DNA from: Colius striatus
Lineage: Eukaryota > Chordata > Aves > Coliiformes > Coliidae
Assembly: GCF_028858725.1 (NCBI RefSeq)
Contig: NC_084767.1
Coordinates: 16,445,895 to 16,509,894, forward strand
DNA length: 64,000 nt
Direction of reading: 5' to 3'
Shown: one piece after another, positions 10,586-31,500 of the stretch
How positions within the stretch are numbered: position 1 is the stretch's first letter
Layout of the letters: each line of letters opens with the position of its first letter
The notes under the pieces: generated by a model
Told to the model about the DNA's origin: nothing
Database searches by the model: none
The model's input: the letters and a program-made list of their open reading frames with translations, nothing else
Translations under genes and position numbers: made by a program

Positions 10586-13557
10586 ATCTAAAAGATTTTG
10601 ATGAAAACTGCCCGAAATTGTAAAACACTTGAGCACCCATTACACTGACATCATATGTGTTTGTGCAGAGGTTAAGTTGTCTTTTACTAAAGCTTCCTCC
10701 CTCTTTTTTATGTGAATGTGCCCCAAAAACTCAATTAGCCACAGGATTCTCATTTGAAATCTTGAGGTCTAGTCTTCTGACTGTGCTGGACTTTGGAGAC
10801 CTCAGAATGGTTTTAAAGGGAAATACTACTGACTAGAGAAACACAAGGCAGAGAACAAGCCAGATTGCACGTTTTAATCTACCTGAAACAAATGGCTAGA
10901 ACACATTCAAGGCATGAAATGTTACTTCCCCCAGTGTGTCTGAAATCCTGGGCACACAGTCTCCTTTACCTGGGTAGGATATAACATACTTAATAAAGAG
11001 GTAAAAGGAACAGAGACTTCAAAATAATCTTTCTTACAAGGATAAAGGACCCTTCTTCCAACTGGCAGTAGGAGGAAAGTCATGGAAAAAAACCAACCAA
11101 ACTGAACACCTGCGAGAGGCAGACAGACATTAGGACTCTTTCCTTTCAGCAGCTCTGGCGCTAGGTTTATGCTGCAGAGATTAACAAGGTTTTTTTTTTT
11201 CTCTCCCAAAAAAATAGTTTCTACTTCAAGTTTTGCTGTTCCCACAGCACAACAGGAAGTCCAGGAACAAATGCCAGAGCTTGCATCGAGTCTTGTACCT
11301 CCACTCCAGCTTGCCCAGGCTTCCTTTTTTCAGCCCAGGTAAGCTACTTTCCACCATACAGCTTTCTTCTGCTTTGCTATTACATTTGCAAGGGGTTGGA
11401 GTGAGAACACACACTACAGAGATATGACAATCTTTACTGCGCCTTTGTAATGAACATATACAAGATGACATTTCTTTACTTCTGAGTTTATACACAGATA
11501 CCCCAAACTAAGAGGAATGATTGTTTCTGTTGAATGCTACCAACCCAAAGGGGTAATAACCAGCATAACCCAATTCCCTCATCAGTACTAACTGAGGATT
11601 AAGACCATGTAGAATGTGAATTTAACTAAATATTTGACAATTTACAGGTACTTTGGGACTTTTTACAAATGCCTCAGTGTACAGCAAAGAAGATATCTTG
11701 CTCTGCTATTCCAAGCTTTCAAGGGAAACTAGAGACAGCATCATCATCGAGTAAATCCAATGACTTTTTTTTATCTGTAAAACACAAGCTCTACACTACA
11801 GAAAACAACAAAAAAATCAAATCCCAAATTTGGCAAGTTAAAATGGAATTAGTGCTTTCATGGTATCAAGTGCTTAGTTTGGGAGAGCTATTTGGCAAAG
11901 CCTGATTCAGCGCACAGACTTGACACTCCAGTCTCTCATGCCCTCTGAACAAAGTATCTAGAGTAAAAGTAATTTCCCAAGTTCTCTTAACTTCTACAAA
12001 CAGTTTTTCTAGATGTGTAAGATTTCTTGGGATGGTGTCAGAGAAGGCACCATCCTTGTCTACAACAGAGCAAGGAGAATAAGCCAGATTCCTCCTGGCA
12101 CGGGGTATGGGACAGCCAAAATTGCTTTAAATGCCACTGAGATAGCTGCTTTGTAGGTAGCAGGGAACAGAAGTAGCCTTTGACTCACTCAAGACACAAT
12201 GCAGGCTGCAGTGGGGGTAGAAGAGGTGAGTTTTGCCCAAAGGTGTTTTCCTCTTCTTGGAAAAAAGAGAAAATGAACTATTTTACTTTGCCTAGCTACT
12301 AACCAAAAGCCAATTGTCAACTGTTACTATACCTCTAAATTCCTGAGAGAGAAAGACTGGTAAGCTTAACAAAAACTTTTCAATTCTATAAAACGATAAC
12401 TTAATAATCAAGACTTTTTCCTAGCTTTGTTTGGGCTTTTTACATACATAACAAGTTACCAATACAAGTCTATATAAGGTTTCTGGAACACCCACAAGCC
12501 ACTGCAACACTTAATTTGAGATCTTACTTAAAAATCAGGCTGCATCATTTAGCCAATACTGTCATAGTAAATATTCTAAGCACTTTCCATGGCAATCACT
12601 GTTTTGGAAGAAAAGAAAATATCAAGATAGTACAAGGAGATATAAAGAAATAAATTACTACCAGAGTGACTGAATCCTTCTTAGTATAGTGCAGTTGCAC
12701 ATTCAGAGGATAAAAGCTATTATTATCATAACCAAAACGAAAGAGCTTCAGATCACTAATGCAAGGTGGCAGTCTGCTTGCCAAATTAAACCCCAGGCAG
12801 AAAGCACAGACAAGATCAAGCAGTATTAACTTTTGATTCAGTTTTGTACTAATCAAATAATTTGTCCTTTTTGTAGTTCTTATAGGGATATTCCTGTGCA
12901 ATTTGAATTCAGAAGTTTTGCACTCATCCTGCAAAGCAAAACCTTACTATTTCAACCTCCATTTCTGTAGTATCTTGGTAAACAAAAGTTTTCTTCCCCT
13001 AATTCTTAAAAAATAAGGCTAACACTAAAAGAAGAGCTCATTGAATTTCTTCTAAATTTCCATTTTATTAGAACAGTACTCGAGTTTCAAGAGATATTTG
13101 AATAGCCTTCATTTCAATAAAAAGCGCTATTGGTCATCAATTTAAAGTGAAATTTAGGGGAAGAACACCTCAAAATCCCAACTACTCCTAAATCCCAACC
13201 ACCCCCAAGACAATCATCAGAGTGTTACTGAAGTCTTACAGGTACGATTGATTTAATTATAAATACATACCATTTTGGCTGGCTGCACTCTACAAGAAAA
13301 AAAGAACTCTCATACTTAATGATATGATGCAGTCTCTGATTCTAATGGCCCTGTAGCTTTTGCATTACCAAAAGGCTATAGAAAAGTATTTTTCAAATGA
13401 TAAGCTCCCATTTGTATGAGGAAGAAAATGTACATGCTAAGGCCTCGGCATCAAGAGTTACAAGAACTTATAAATCAATCCTTGTAAACAAATATTTAAG
13501 ATGTACTGAGTTACAGATGAAAGAAATCAGAAAAATTTGTGGGTGTGTTTTGTTTTG
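10586..13557. other. Region 3' of SMAD5, no gene recognised
   Basis: AT-rich sequence with no supported coding region. It could still be SMAD5 3' UTR if the proposed poly(A) signal at 13558 is not the main one. Another AATAAA on the minus strand lies at 13064-13069. Confidence 0.45.
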
Positions 13558-13563
13558 TTTATT
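13558..13563 (-). terminator. Candidate distal poly(A) signal of SMAD5
   Basis: Minus-strand AATAAA lies about 3.95 kb after the SMAD5 stop codon. A U-rich stretch (TTTTTCTGATTTC on the minus strand) follows some 25 bases further on. Other minus-strand AATAAA hexamers occur at 17161, 16089, 15753, 15701, 15334, 15213, 14286 and 13064, so alternative 3' ends are likely. The choice among them is a guess. Confidence 0.3.
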
Positions 13564-16500
13564 GAAATACAAGCAGCAGTATGCAAAAAAAAAATCTTTA
13601 AAAATATAACATAGCAAAACTTAGTATTTTTAAAATTAACAAAAGATGTTTAGAGTTAAATGAAAAAACCTCATTGCTACAACTGTGTTTCCTACAATGT
13701 AAACAAAAGCATAAAGGTTATGCTCGCAACAAACACAGAAGCAGGTTTATGGAGCAGCACAATAAAGCACATTATGTTGTAATCTGATGGCTTGGTCTAT
13801 TGATTTGAATTAAGAATTGGTTACCTTCCTAAACAGAAACTTCCCAACTACAGAAAAAAAAAAAGAAAAGGTAGTCACTTGTTGCCTTTTGAAGGAAAAC
13901 ATTTAGAAAATGTTTTGGTTTGTGGGGGCTTTTTTGAGGTGGGTTTTTTTTTTTTCCTTAAAACTCATCACTATAGCAACACTTTGGGCAACTAAATCAA
14001 TATCCTGAAAAAAGAGAATTTCAAACTAGGGAGAAAGCCTGACACATTTGCTCTCTAGATGTACACTGCAAGACTATTGGCCCAAGAATTGACAACTTTC
14101 ATACTGTAACGCTGGCAGGGGAAAGGGAGGAATAATAAATCACAGCTGCAAGTAAAAGCCAAAATAATTCCAATGTTTTCAACAATTCTGTACCAAATCA
14201 TAACTCATGGGCTGTTTCATCACTTTTTTGACTACTGGGCTGTTCTGTTGGATTTGTCTCTCGTCAGTCAGTCATCCCAGAAAGTTTTATTTTGGTCCTA
14301 TAGATACTATAACCCAATGTCATCCCTTCATGTGCAACTACTTCATGCACAATGCAATTAAACAAACGTAGTGCTCATGCAAGGAACTGGACTGACTGCT
14401 AGAAAGGCTGAAGTCCTCTAAAGAGGAATAACCAAGCTATTACCTTATCTTAGTGACCTGAAAAGCAAATCCAGAAAGAACTTCAGTATATACCTGTTGT
14501 AGCATCTTTGCTGCTATTGCCAAAGCTGTTAGTTAATGCTGTGATTGGTGCAAAGTAGAAAGATGCCCAAAGAGAAGAAAATACTTACACTACAAATGCC
14601 AAAACCAGTTTTTACTGAGGAGTAACATCCAGTCTAAGTCGGACTATACTGGAAATGCTCCATCTTCCACAACACTACTGGCTGATCCAGTTTCTTCATC
14701 CCTCCACCTAGACCAAAAAGTGCCTTATACACAAGTTTGCTGTGACAGATATACTTAAAACATCATTAGGGTCAAACAGTTCTCCATCTAATCCACCTGT
14801 GCACTCGAACTTCGTATCAGCAGCACAGATGAAGTAAACATGATCAGGAACACCTTGAATTAGCAGCGCACAAAATTCGCTAACTAGAAAGCCCTCAAAA
14901 ACTCCTACTTACAAAGAACAGAAGAGCAGAATCTAGAGAAATCTTACTGGGTCTACTCCTGCAACAAGTCAACCCTGGCAAAATTGGCACTCACAAGGAT
15001 ATTTCCAGTACTGCATATGTTACAGTTCAAGAATATGAATGTAAGCTAAAAAATGCCAGAGTAGTACTTAATGACAGCATCAAAAATAGGTTAACTGGAT
15101 ATTATTGCAGAAATTATACTTCAGTGCATGGGTAGCCAATCTAACCATAATACAAGCAGTAAGCACCAGCTCTGGCTCACAAACATCCACTGCTGTACCC
15201 ATTCTCGAGTCATTTATTTGGCCACATCTAAACATCTAAGTGAACAGAGATGAAGCCAGGCAAAAAACAGTTTGGATGAAGCAAAATCTTGTACCTACAA
15301 CTGAGATCTTTCCTTAATCAGTGTGTCTCAACATTTATTAGAAGAGCTAGTCAAGAAAATGAAAAATAATCCTGCAGTGTTAAATATACATATTCAGCAA
15401 CTTAAAAGTCAGGCTTGGGGAGAAGGAAACAGAAGCCTGATGATATGACCAACTGATTTTGCATCTTATTCAATCAAAAGAACCATCTGTGGATTGCAGT
15501 TCCAGAGAACAAAAGGGAAGACCTCAAAGGTGAGAGGCAAATAATGTTTTTCCCCTTCTCCTGAAGATGTACTTGTTTGTGTTTAATCACACTTGAGAAA
15601 CTGCTTAATAAAACCCCCAATAAACAAAAAACCAAAACACCACATAATATAGAAATTCCTGTACAAGAGAACATTAGGTTTCTGCAGAAGTGTTAAAGAG
15701 TTTATTCCTTTAAGGCATTTCATAAGGAACATTCTAATGACACGTAAACAATTTTATTCCTTTAAGATCACTTGTTACTTCGGTACCATATGAAGCATGA
15801 TTTCCACATTTGAGCAGAAACTGTCATTCAAAAGAAGACACAAGAACTTGTGTATGCAATCAATGTCTCAGGATTGTAGTAATTAACTGCAACACATCTT
15901 TTAATAAGTATTTGCCTTTTAGAGTTTTCAGCCTCTCCCTCAAACACTGAACCCTTTACTGAAGAGGCGTTCAAGAAAGATAAAAAGGAGAGTGAGAAGT
16001 AAAAAATACAACAGGTCTTTTCTGCATGCAAAGAAATTTTGTATATAATTCACTTCTATTTCACTTAATGTTTCTTTCAGTCTCCTTTTTTATTATTTAA
16101 AGGGAAAAAAATATGCATATGTTATTTAACTGATTCCTTTTAGTGTTTAGTACAGTGTTTGAATTCTCTACCGAGTAATACAACAGCACAGGCAACAGGA
16201 TTCCTTACATGTGAGAGAAATTTCATCGTCGTATTAATGCAGTCCATCAATCTCATAAAGCTGCCAACTACAGTTACAAGTCTTCTGATTGAACACCTGC
16301 CATCAGGGACAGGATCGAGACCACCGTTTTTCACATAGGCTACAAAGAAGTGATTACTTTTGGTCATTACCAACAGGTCTGTATTAAATTACATGATCTG
16401 GAAGTAAAAGCTTCTGCACACCGTTACTAATTTGCTAAGCCACTCACAGTCTTCAAAGAGACTCAAAACTCATACTGAAAGTGAATTAAATACAGTGTAA

Positions 16501-17515
16501 TCACTAATACTGCGTAATGTCTACTGAGAGATTAAAAACGCCTAACACAGATCAATTCCAGACAGGTAAAATAAACAGCTAGAACACCAAAAAGAAAACA
16601 AACAAACAAAAAAAAAACCTTATTCCTTCCAAAAAGTAGTTAAGTACTGCCATTTACAAATAGTAGTGTTTATGTTAAAATAGAGAAGGGTACCTAAAAA
16701 GAAATAGCCTTGGCAACCAAATCCAAATGGCATGAGTGTAAATCAAAGCAAAACAAGAATTCCTACTTGAGAAACATGTAAGATGTTTACCTTGTATCAG
16801 TTACTATTTAAAATGGTAGTTAAAAGAGATATTACAAAACTGAAGTGGGAAAAGGCTAAGAACTGCTATTCTGCACTAATATACAGTGTGTTTATGACAG
16901 CATTTTCCAATAGACAATACAAGTGTTTTTACACCACTCCAATATCTGTAAAAAGTATATTTCATGTGTACACTTAAAAAAAAAATCACATTGTTCAATC
17001 TGAGGCAAATTAGCTGTAATAAAGTCTAATTTTGCTTATGACAGATGTCAACCTCAAGATGTTAAACAACTATGCCAAAAAAACAGCTTGCAAGCTAGAG
17101 CTGTACATGTTCAAACAGTTTCATAAACATTTTTTTAAAAATCCCAAACTATGATATGTATTTATTTTCTGAAGTCAGTCTTCATAATTCTTGTCCCTAC
17201 AGGACAAAAAAAATAACACTTTTTCCAGTTAAGACATATGTCTGTAAGTTCTAGGGGAAGGAGGGGAAAAGTGTTCTGAATTTTTCAATACTTTTTTTTT
17301 TCCCTTAGGGCTCAACTGTCACTTAAGCATCGCATATTAACTTGAAATGTAAAACTGATCATCTATACACAATGGAATTGGTCACAAAGGGATTTAAAAC
17401 AAAAAAGTTAAACCATAAGATCCATTCTCCATGTAGCTCACAGTATCCACACTGGAAGTTTCTCTAGAATTAGAATAAGTTCGCTAAAAATAAGGCTGAA
17501 GGTAGAATTTCAGCA
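13564..17515 (-). other. SMAD5: Probable SMAD5 3' untranslated region
   Basis: The sequence downstream of the SMAD5 stop is AT-rich, has many poly(A) hexamers on the coding strand and no recognisable gene. SMAD5 transcripts in other vertebrates carry a long 3' UTR, so several kb here are expected to be transcribed. A 77-codon minus-strand frame at 16140-16373 sits in a patch with more CpG than its surroundings. I recognise no family in it. Confidence 0.5.
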
Positions 17516-25396
<7,881 letters not shown>

Positions 25397-25468
25397 TCAG
25401 TGTATACCAGAAGCAGTTATTGCCACTGATGAGCTGTATTTTTTGTTGGAGGCTGACAAATGAACCAT
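25397..25468 (-). promoter_or_regulatory. 23-codon upstream ORF in the SMAD5 leader
   Basis: Minus-strand ATG at 25468 (context TATATGG, G at +4) opens a frame of 23 codons ending at TGA 25397-25399, 63 nt before the SMAD5 ATG. The peptide begins MVHLSASNKKYSSS. With the weak context of the main ATG, this uORF could tune SMAD5 translation by re-initiation or leaky scanning. The peptide has no recognisable motif. Confidence 0.55.
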
Positions 25469-25490
25469 ATAGATGTCAGTGATGAAGTCT

Positions 25491-25496
25491 TCACAT
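25491..25496 (-). promoter_or_regulatory. Start-stop upstream ORF (ATG-TGA) in the SMAD5 leader
   Basis: Minus-strand ATGTGA is a minimal uORF in which initiation is followed at once by a stop codon. Such elements can stall ribosomes at the start site. It lies 158 nt upstream of the SMAD5 ATG. Its context is TTTGATG: -3 is T and +4 is T, so initiation may be inefficient. Function is inferred. Confidence 0.5.
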
Positions 25497-25527
25497 CAAA
25501 GATAATGATGATTCCTCCAATTTAGTT

Positions 25528-28500
25528 CTATTAAAAAGAGAAGAAGTAATTACTGAACAAGTAAAACAAAGAGACAGATACTAAAAAGAATCCCCGCTTC
25601 AACCCTAATCCTTATTTTCAAAGCAAATCCAGTGTAGTCTCACAAGTGCTAGGACCTCATTCCATAGCTAAATAAAGTAAAACGTGATCAGTGATCAGTT
25701 CTCAGTTCTTTCCCAACTCATCAGTATGTCAAAAGGACAGTCAAGTGACCAAAGGGACAGCATAGTTTCTGTTAACAGTGTTTCTTTAAGGCCTGACTTC
25801 CATTCAGAAGACAGGCACAGGATGTGCTTTAAAGCTGGTAATTATATCCCCGTCATGGTGCTTCACCAGAATTTCATAAAACTCACGAAAAAGAAACAGG
25901 GAAAATGTACAGTGGAACCAGTAGTCCCACAGCCACTATGCACTGAAGCACTCAGCTTCTTAAATGGATCTTTATTTCCCAAAAGATAAAAGATTAAAGC
26001 ATCTGTTTGTTCCCGAGTTCTAATTAGGCAATTCATGGTTTTTTGAGGAGTATTTAAAAAAATAGAATGAAGAAACTGTAGATAAAACAAACACAAAAAA
26101 CAGTTAAAAGAAAAACTCATTAAAAACTCCAAATCAACCCTTCCCCAGCCACTCTGAAAGATGGTCAATCTTTTCAGATGTGGCTATTTTTATGCTGCAC
26201 TTCCTTATATCTTTAAAGACTATTTGAAGGGCTGGGTATTTTTAGACTTTGGAAAAGAAAAAAAAGTTTTCTTTTCCCCAGAAAAAGAGCCGGGGGGGTG
26301 GAGTGGGGGGATGGTGGATAAGTACTAGAGATGTGACCTTTACTACAAACTGCCTCAGAAAGGAGAGGAGCAGAACACCACTGTGCTATTCAAACAATCC
26401 TCATGAATGGTGGTGTTTTCTACCACTCACCAGCTCCAATGCAAATCCTCCCCCTCACCAATTTAAGGAGTAAGGATGACAAGAGGAAATGATGTGCTGT
26501 GGCAGCGAACTGATAAGAACTTGTAAAATCCCTTGTGATTACTAAATAAGCAAGTATAGACAATGAACAGCTGGCAAAAAGCAAGAGCGGAGCTAGGAGA
26601 AAGGATGTCAATAACAAAAGATGCTTCCTTTCTTGCTACAGAGACTGCCAAACAACATTGTCTCTCAACTTTTGATAAACCATGGTGAATTAGAACACCT
26701 AACATATCCTGAGAGACCAAATCTGCACATAAGAGAAAAAAGAAAGGGGAGGAGTTGGAGTGCCCCACAAAATATAAGTACCTTTGTACTGGTTCTCTTA
26801 GAATGCTAACTTTAATCAAGGGGATCTTTTTACCTCTGTCTTTGATTATCTAAGTCATCTGATAAGGCTTTTCTAAGGGTCTAGGGACATTTACCAGCTC
26901 ACTCAGACACATGGATAGGTACTTTCACAGAACAGAATCATCTATTAAGCATAATCACACAAAAATACAGTAAATATTACTAGACAAAGCGTTTGTAATT
27001 TCCCACCTGTTATCATTCCAGATTTTTCTAGCAGAGAAGTGGAAGGTGAGGAAAGCAGGGAACAAACCCAAGGACACTTGGCCAAGACATAGGAAAAAAA
27101 AACCCATTTATTTCACACAGTGGCTTAATCCCACTGGTACTTCTTTGATTATCCATCTTTGTTTCAATTATATGGGGGGGAAAAAGGGAAAGCAAAACAA
27201 ACAGAAAAATTGTTTGAAGATCTTTCTTCCTAAGCTCCCATAGAAAACAAAATGGAAAAAAAAAAAATAGAGACATTATGAGAACAGAAGTCTCCCACTG
27301 TTTCAGTATGTTCTTATAATAGGATATTGCAAAAAAAACTCCAGAACACCACAAAAAAACCCTCACACTGCACAAGTATGTATCACCTTACTTCTTCAGA
27401 AATAAGGACATGTCTGCATTTTAAGGAAATCTCAGTTCCCTAGAACTATTCCACATAAGAACCTTAGAACCCTTCAAAGTAACAGGAAATACATAAAGAA
27501 ACTTGGCCAAGAACACAGACTAAACTTATTCTTTTACGGAGGATAAAAGTTTACTGTTCCAAAAAGTAAAAGCTGCTTACAGTCACAATTAACTTACTTC
27601 CAAGCCTTGTGTACATTCAATAGCTGTAATATTAGCAATTGCTCACACCCCTAAAAAAAGGAAACGAATCCACCTAGAATCTCGGACCAGAAAGATGACA
27701 ATTAAGAAGTTCTATTTTTGTTCCCCAGCTATGCTTTCAAAGAATCTTAAGCATCATCAAGGCAGAAGACACACTAGCAATGTATACAGTTAAGTTGAGC
27801 TCAAAGGAGATTTTAACAGTCTCTTGCCTGTTGCCACCCTGATCCATTACAGCTGCCTCATCTATATTAAGCAATAAAGTTTACAGATCTATGGTTCTAT
27901 TCTATGACTGTAGAATTTTCTTATTTTTTAGTATTTTGAACACTACAGTAACATGCATCAACTAGGAATAAAAATTCACTGATTGTATATCATTTCAACA
28001 TCATTTACCCACAAATATGCTCATGCAATAAACAAGCTAAAACCAAAGAAAGTTGAACAGTTCTACTAAAATGAAGCTTTCCAGTAACTAGTATTTGAAG
28101 GGCATGTTTCAAAAGAATTTTGAGAAATGAATTTGTCCTATAAACTACAATATTAGAAATAACCTGCATGGTGCATAATTAACTCTAAAAATCTAGTTAC
28201 ATTAGTCTGTATACCTATCAGCAAAACTCAGTAGAACAAGTATTCCAGAAGCATTGTAACAGATTTGATCAAAACTGTTATAAATTTAAAAAAAAAAACA
28301 AAAAAAAAAAAAACCAAAAAAAACCCCACCACACAACCATTTCCACATGTATGCTTGTACTATAACCACAGAAAAACAAGACTTGCAAAGTTGAAAACTT
28401 TGCACTGTAAATGCATTCTGGCCACCCATGAGGCTTTCAAGCCTCTTCTGATGAAGCATATTTTTACCTGTTCAACAAAACCAAAGGCAAAGAAGAAAAA

Positions 28501-31500
28501 AATGACTAACAGACATTGAGAAGTAAAAATGATACTGAATTTGTCTCATTATAGGCCTTTTGGAAGTTCATTTTGGAAGACAAAAATCCTGAAGGTTTAT
28601 AGCTTTTGCTTTTTAAGAAAACAGAGTGGAATTAAAAAGCTTCATGAATCATTTGTAGACTAAAAATATTTCCTTCTTTGAAGCTATTTAAGGTCACAAA
28701 GCAGTAGGTTCAGGCACTTATGTAGAAACTAAATATTTTTTGTGTAGCAAGTGAAACTCTTACAGGATTCTAAGTCTGAATGAGCTGTGCAGAGCACATT
28801 TAGAACATTTACTTGCATTTGACGTAATTTAAGCATTTATTTTTTGAAAGGTTTCTAAGTTATCAAGATATCTGCTAGGAACAGCTTCACCAAGCATCTA
28901 TATTTACAATCAAATTTTTCCAAGGCTTTAAAAGTACACATTATGACCTGTGATTGCAGTACAACAGTGCATCACTGGAAGATTTGATCACAGAAACAAA
29001 TGCTTTAAAGACTCACATTTTCATTCATAGTGTTCTACAAATTACTCATATTGTTGCACCTCTAGACGCAGCTGGTACCTACTTTCATGGTGAAAAAAGC
29101 TTTCATGAATTTCCTTAAGAGGCAGAGAGTCTATTATGAATTACCTTCTTTTATTAAATAACTTTCAGCTGAGCTACAAGAGAATATAGTACATAGTGAC
29201 AAAAACTCTTTAATGAGTGTAATGCATTGCATGGGGCAGCATGAGGAGGCTTTTAATGGGTGAGTATAAAAGGAAATATTCGTTGTATCAAAATTAGACT
29301 TTGAGGCATGCAGTATTTATATGTTTAATGTTCCTGTTAATGAGTACAGCAATTGGAAGGAAACTTTGAATCCCTTCTTCTACCTCATCAAACCCACTGG
29401 ATATAAATAGTTGGCTAACAGTAGCACTTACAAACTACATTTGTGAAGACAGGAGAAATAGACTACCTTTCATCTACCATCACAAATACTAATTTAAGTA
29501 CCTTTTGGATTCTCTTTGAGATTTTCTTAGCTTACTATGTTAAACTAGAAAGTTTAGCAGGTTAATTTGATATGCTATCAAGGAACCTTCTCTAGCTAAA
29601 AGGGCCTGAGCAAGACACAGTAGAACATAGGAACATAAAGTTACATATGGTGCATTTATCTTAATGGGATGCACTTTCAAGGTAACATGTTCTGGCACCA
29701 ATTGGAAACTAATTTCCCACTTGCAAAATCTAAATTTCAAGTACTGTGAACCAAGCAACCCTTTACACCAAACAGTGTGGCAATGAATGATGCTTTTCCC
29801 TGGCATAAGAACAAAATGTTAACAGCTACATGATCCTCATCTTTTCCTACTGCAAATACTAAGCTTGCATTGCAAATGTACAAGGATTATTCTTTTCTTG
29901 CTTAATTTAGTTGTTTGCAAATTAAGAAAGCTTCCTGCAGCATCATACCAAATCTGAAGTAAGGGACTTCACTGCCCATGATTAAAAGCTGCTTTGCAAC
30001 ACAGTTTCGTGATTAAAAACAAACCATAACTTACAGCTAGCTACACAACTGGTAATTCATTAGAGCTGCTGTAGATTTGCAGTTAAAACTGCATTAGCAG
30101 TCAGCTCTTGCGCTTAACGTTATTGCCCCTTCAAACTTAGAAATGCTCAAGTATTTAATCTCCATACACACACTAACATATTACATATCAATACAGAAAG
30201 CTCATAAGCTATTATATAGTACATTACAGTATATTATGCTATATTCAGTTATCCATATCTTCTTTTTAAAATGTCTAAATCTACAATCTCTAACACAAAT
30301 TTCACCTGATTTTATTAAAGTAATTCTTTCTTTATAAATTTCTTGACAAGAACTGCATAGGAGTTTGCTTGGGTCTTTTACCATTTTCCCAAGTCTACAT
30401 CTTGCACTGTAGCCTAGCATACAGTCCCAGGCAATGGCACAAATTAAAGCTTTTCTTGAGGACAAATATAGAAGAAATGTTAGCTCCACAGTTTTTCCAT
30501 GCACATTAAGGACAAAACAAATCCTAAGGCTACACAGTGGTTAAAAAACTTGGGTAATAAACTTGAAGGCCCATATATTCCAAACTATTACCACAGTCTC
30601 TCAACAAGAAAGACTTTTCTTCAATTATCCCTCACAACATCTTTACTGTGAAGAATATCATCAATGATATATCTCTTTTTTTTCCTCCTCCACCCCTCAA
30701 CGGTAAGTAAAAGATGAAAGGAGATGTTATAAATTCTATTAAAAAGGAATGTGCGGTATTTTCATCAGAATTGGGCTTGTATATCCAAATGCACACCCAG
30801 TTGACCAAAACCTATGCTAAATGCTTTTATACTAGCACTGGATTTCTTTGCTTCAACCATGCCTTGTAAGGCAATATAGTGTAACTAATATTACATGTAA
30901 ACAAGAACAGAATTGTCTGGTATCTTCAAAAATTTCACTGTGACTGCTCTCCAAACAAAAAAAAAAAAATGTATTGACAACTTCAGACACTGCTTTCTCA
31001 CACTGTTCTTTTCATTTCCACATCTGTACATCATCTAACACAGCTTAAAAAAAAAAAAGAAAACAGACATGTAGCATTTAACTCTGTCAGTCGAGAAGCA
31101 TTTCACTAGCACTTTAAAAGAAACACAAAAAATTCTGAGGCCAAGCACAAGCAGCAAGTAAAACATCGTACATGGAAGAAGTGGAATCATAAAATCCATA
31201 TAGCTCAGAGAGCAAAAGTGACTCTATTGGTTTTGTTTCTTAAAGTCTTCTCAAAAGCCATGGTTAAAAAAAAATAATACAAGTGGTAATGATATCACAA
31301 AAGAGGTCTTGTTAGAAAGAGCTCACAAACAGAGCTCCATTGCATTTCAAATGCACCCTCACTTCCAACTAAGGCAAAGAAAACCATGGAAAAAGTGTAA
31401 TCAAAGAACATAAAGTTATTATTTTTTCTCCATCTGGCAAAACTTGAGTTTAGCTATGACATAGAGGAGAGGAGAAAACACCAAAACTTCCCATGCCTAA

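Noticed and set aside
27888-27912. GGTTCTATTCTATGAC, CR1-like
   Set aside because: Too short and without CR1 sequence on either side.
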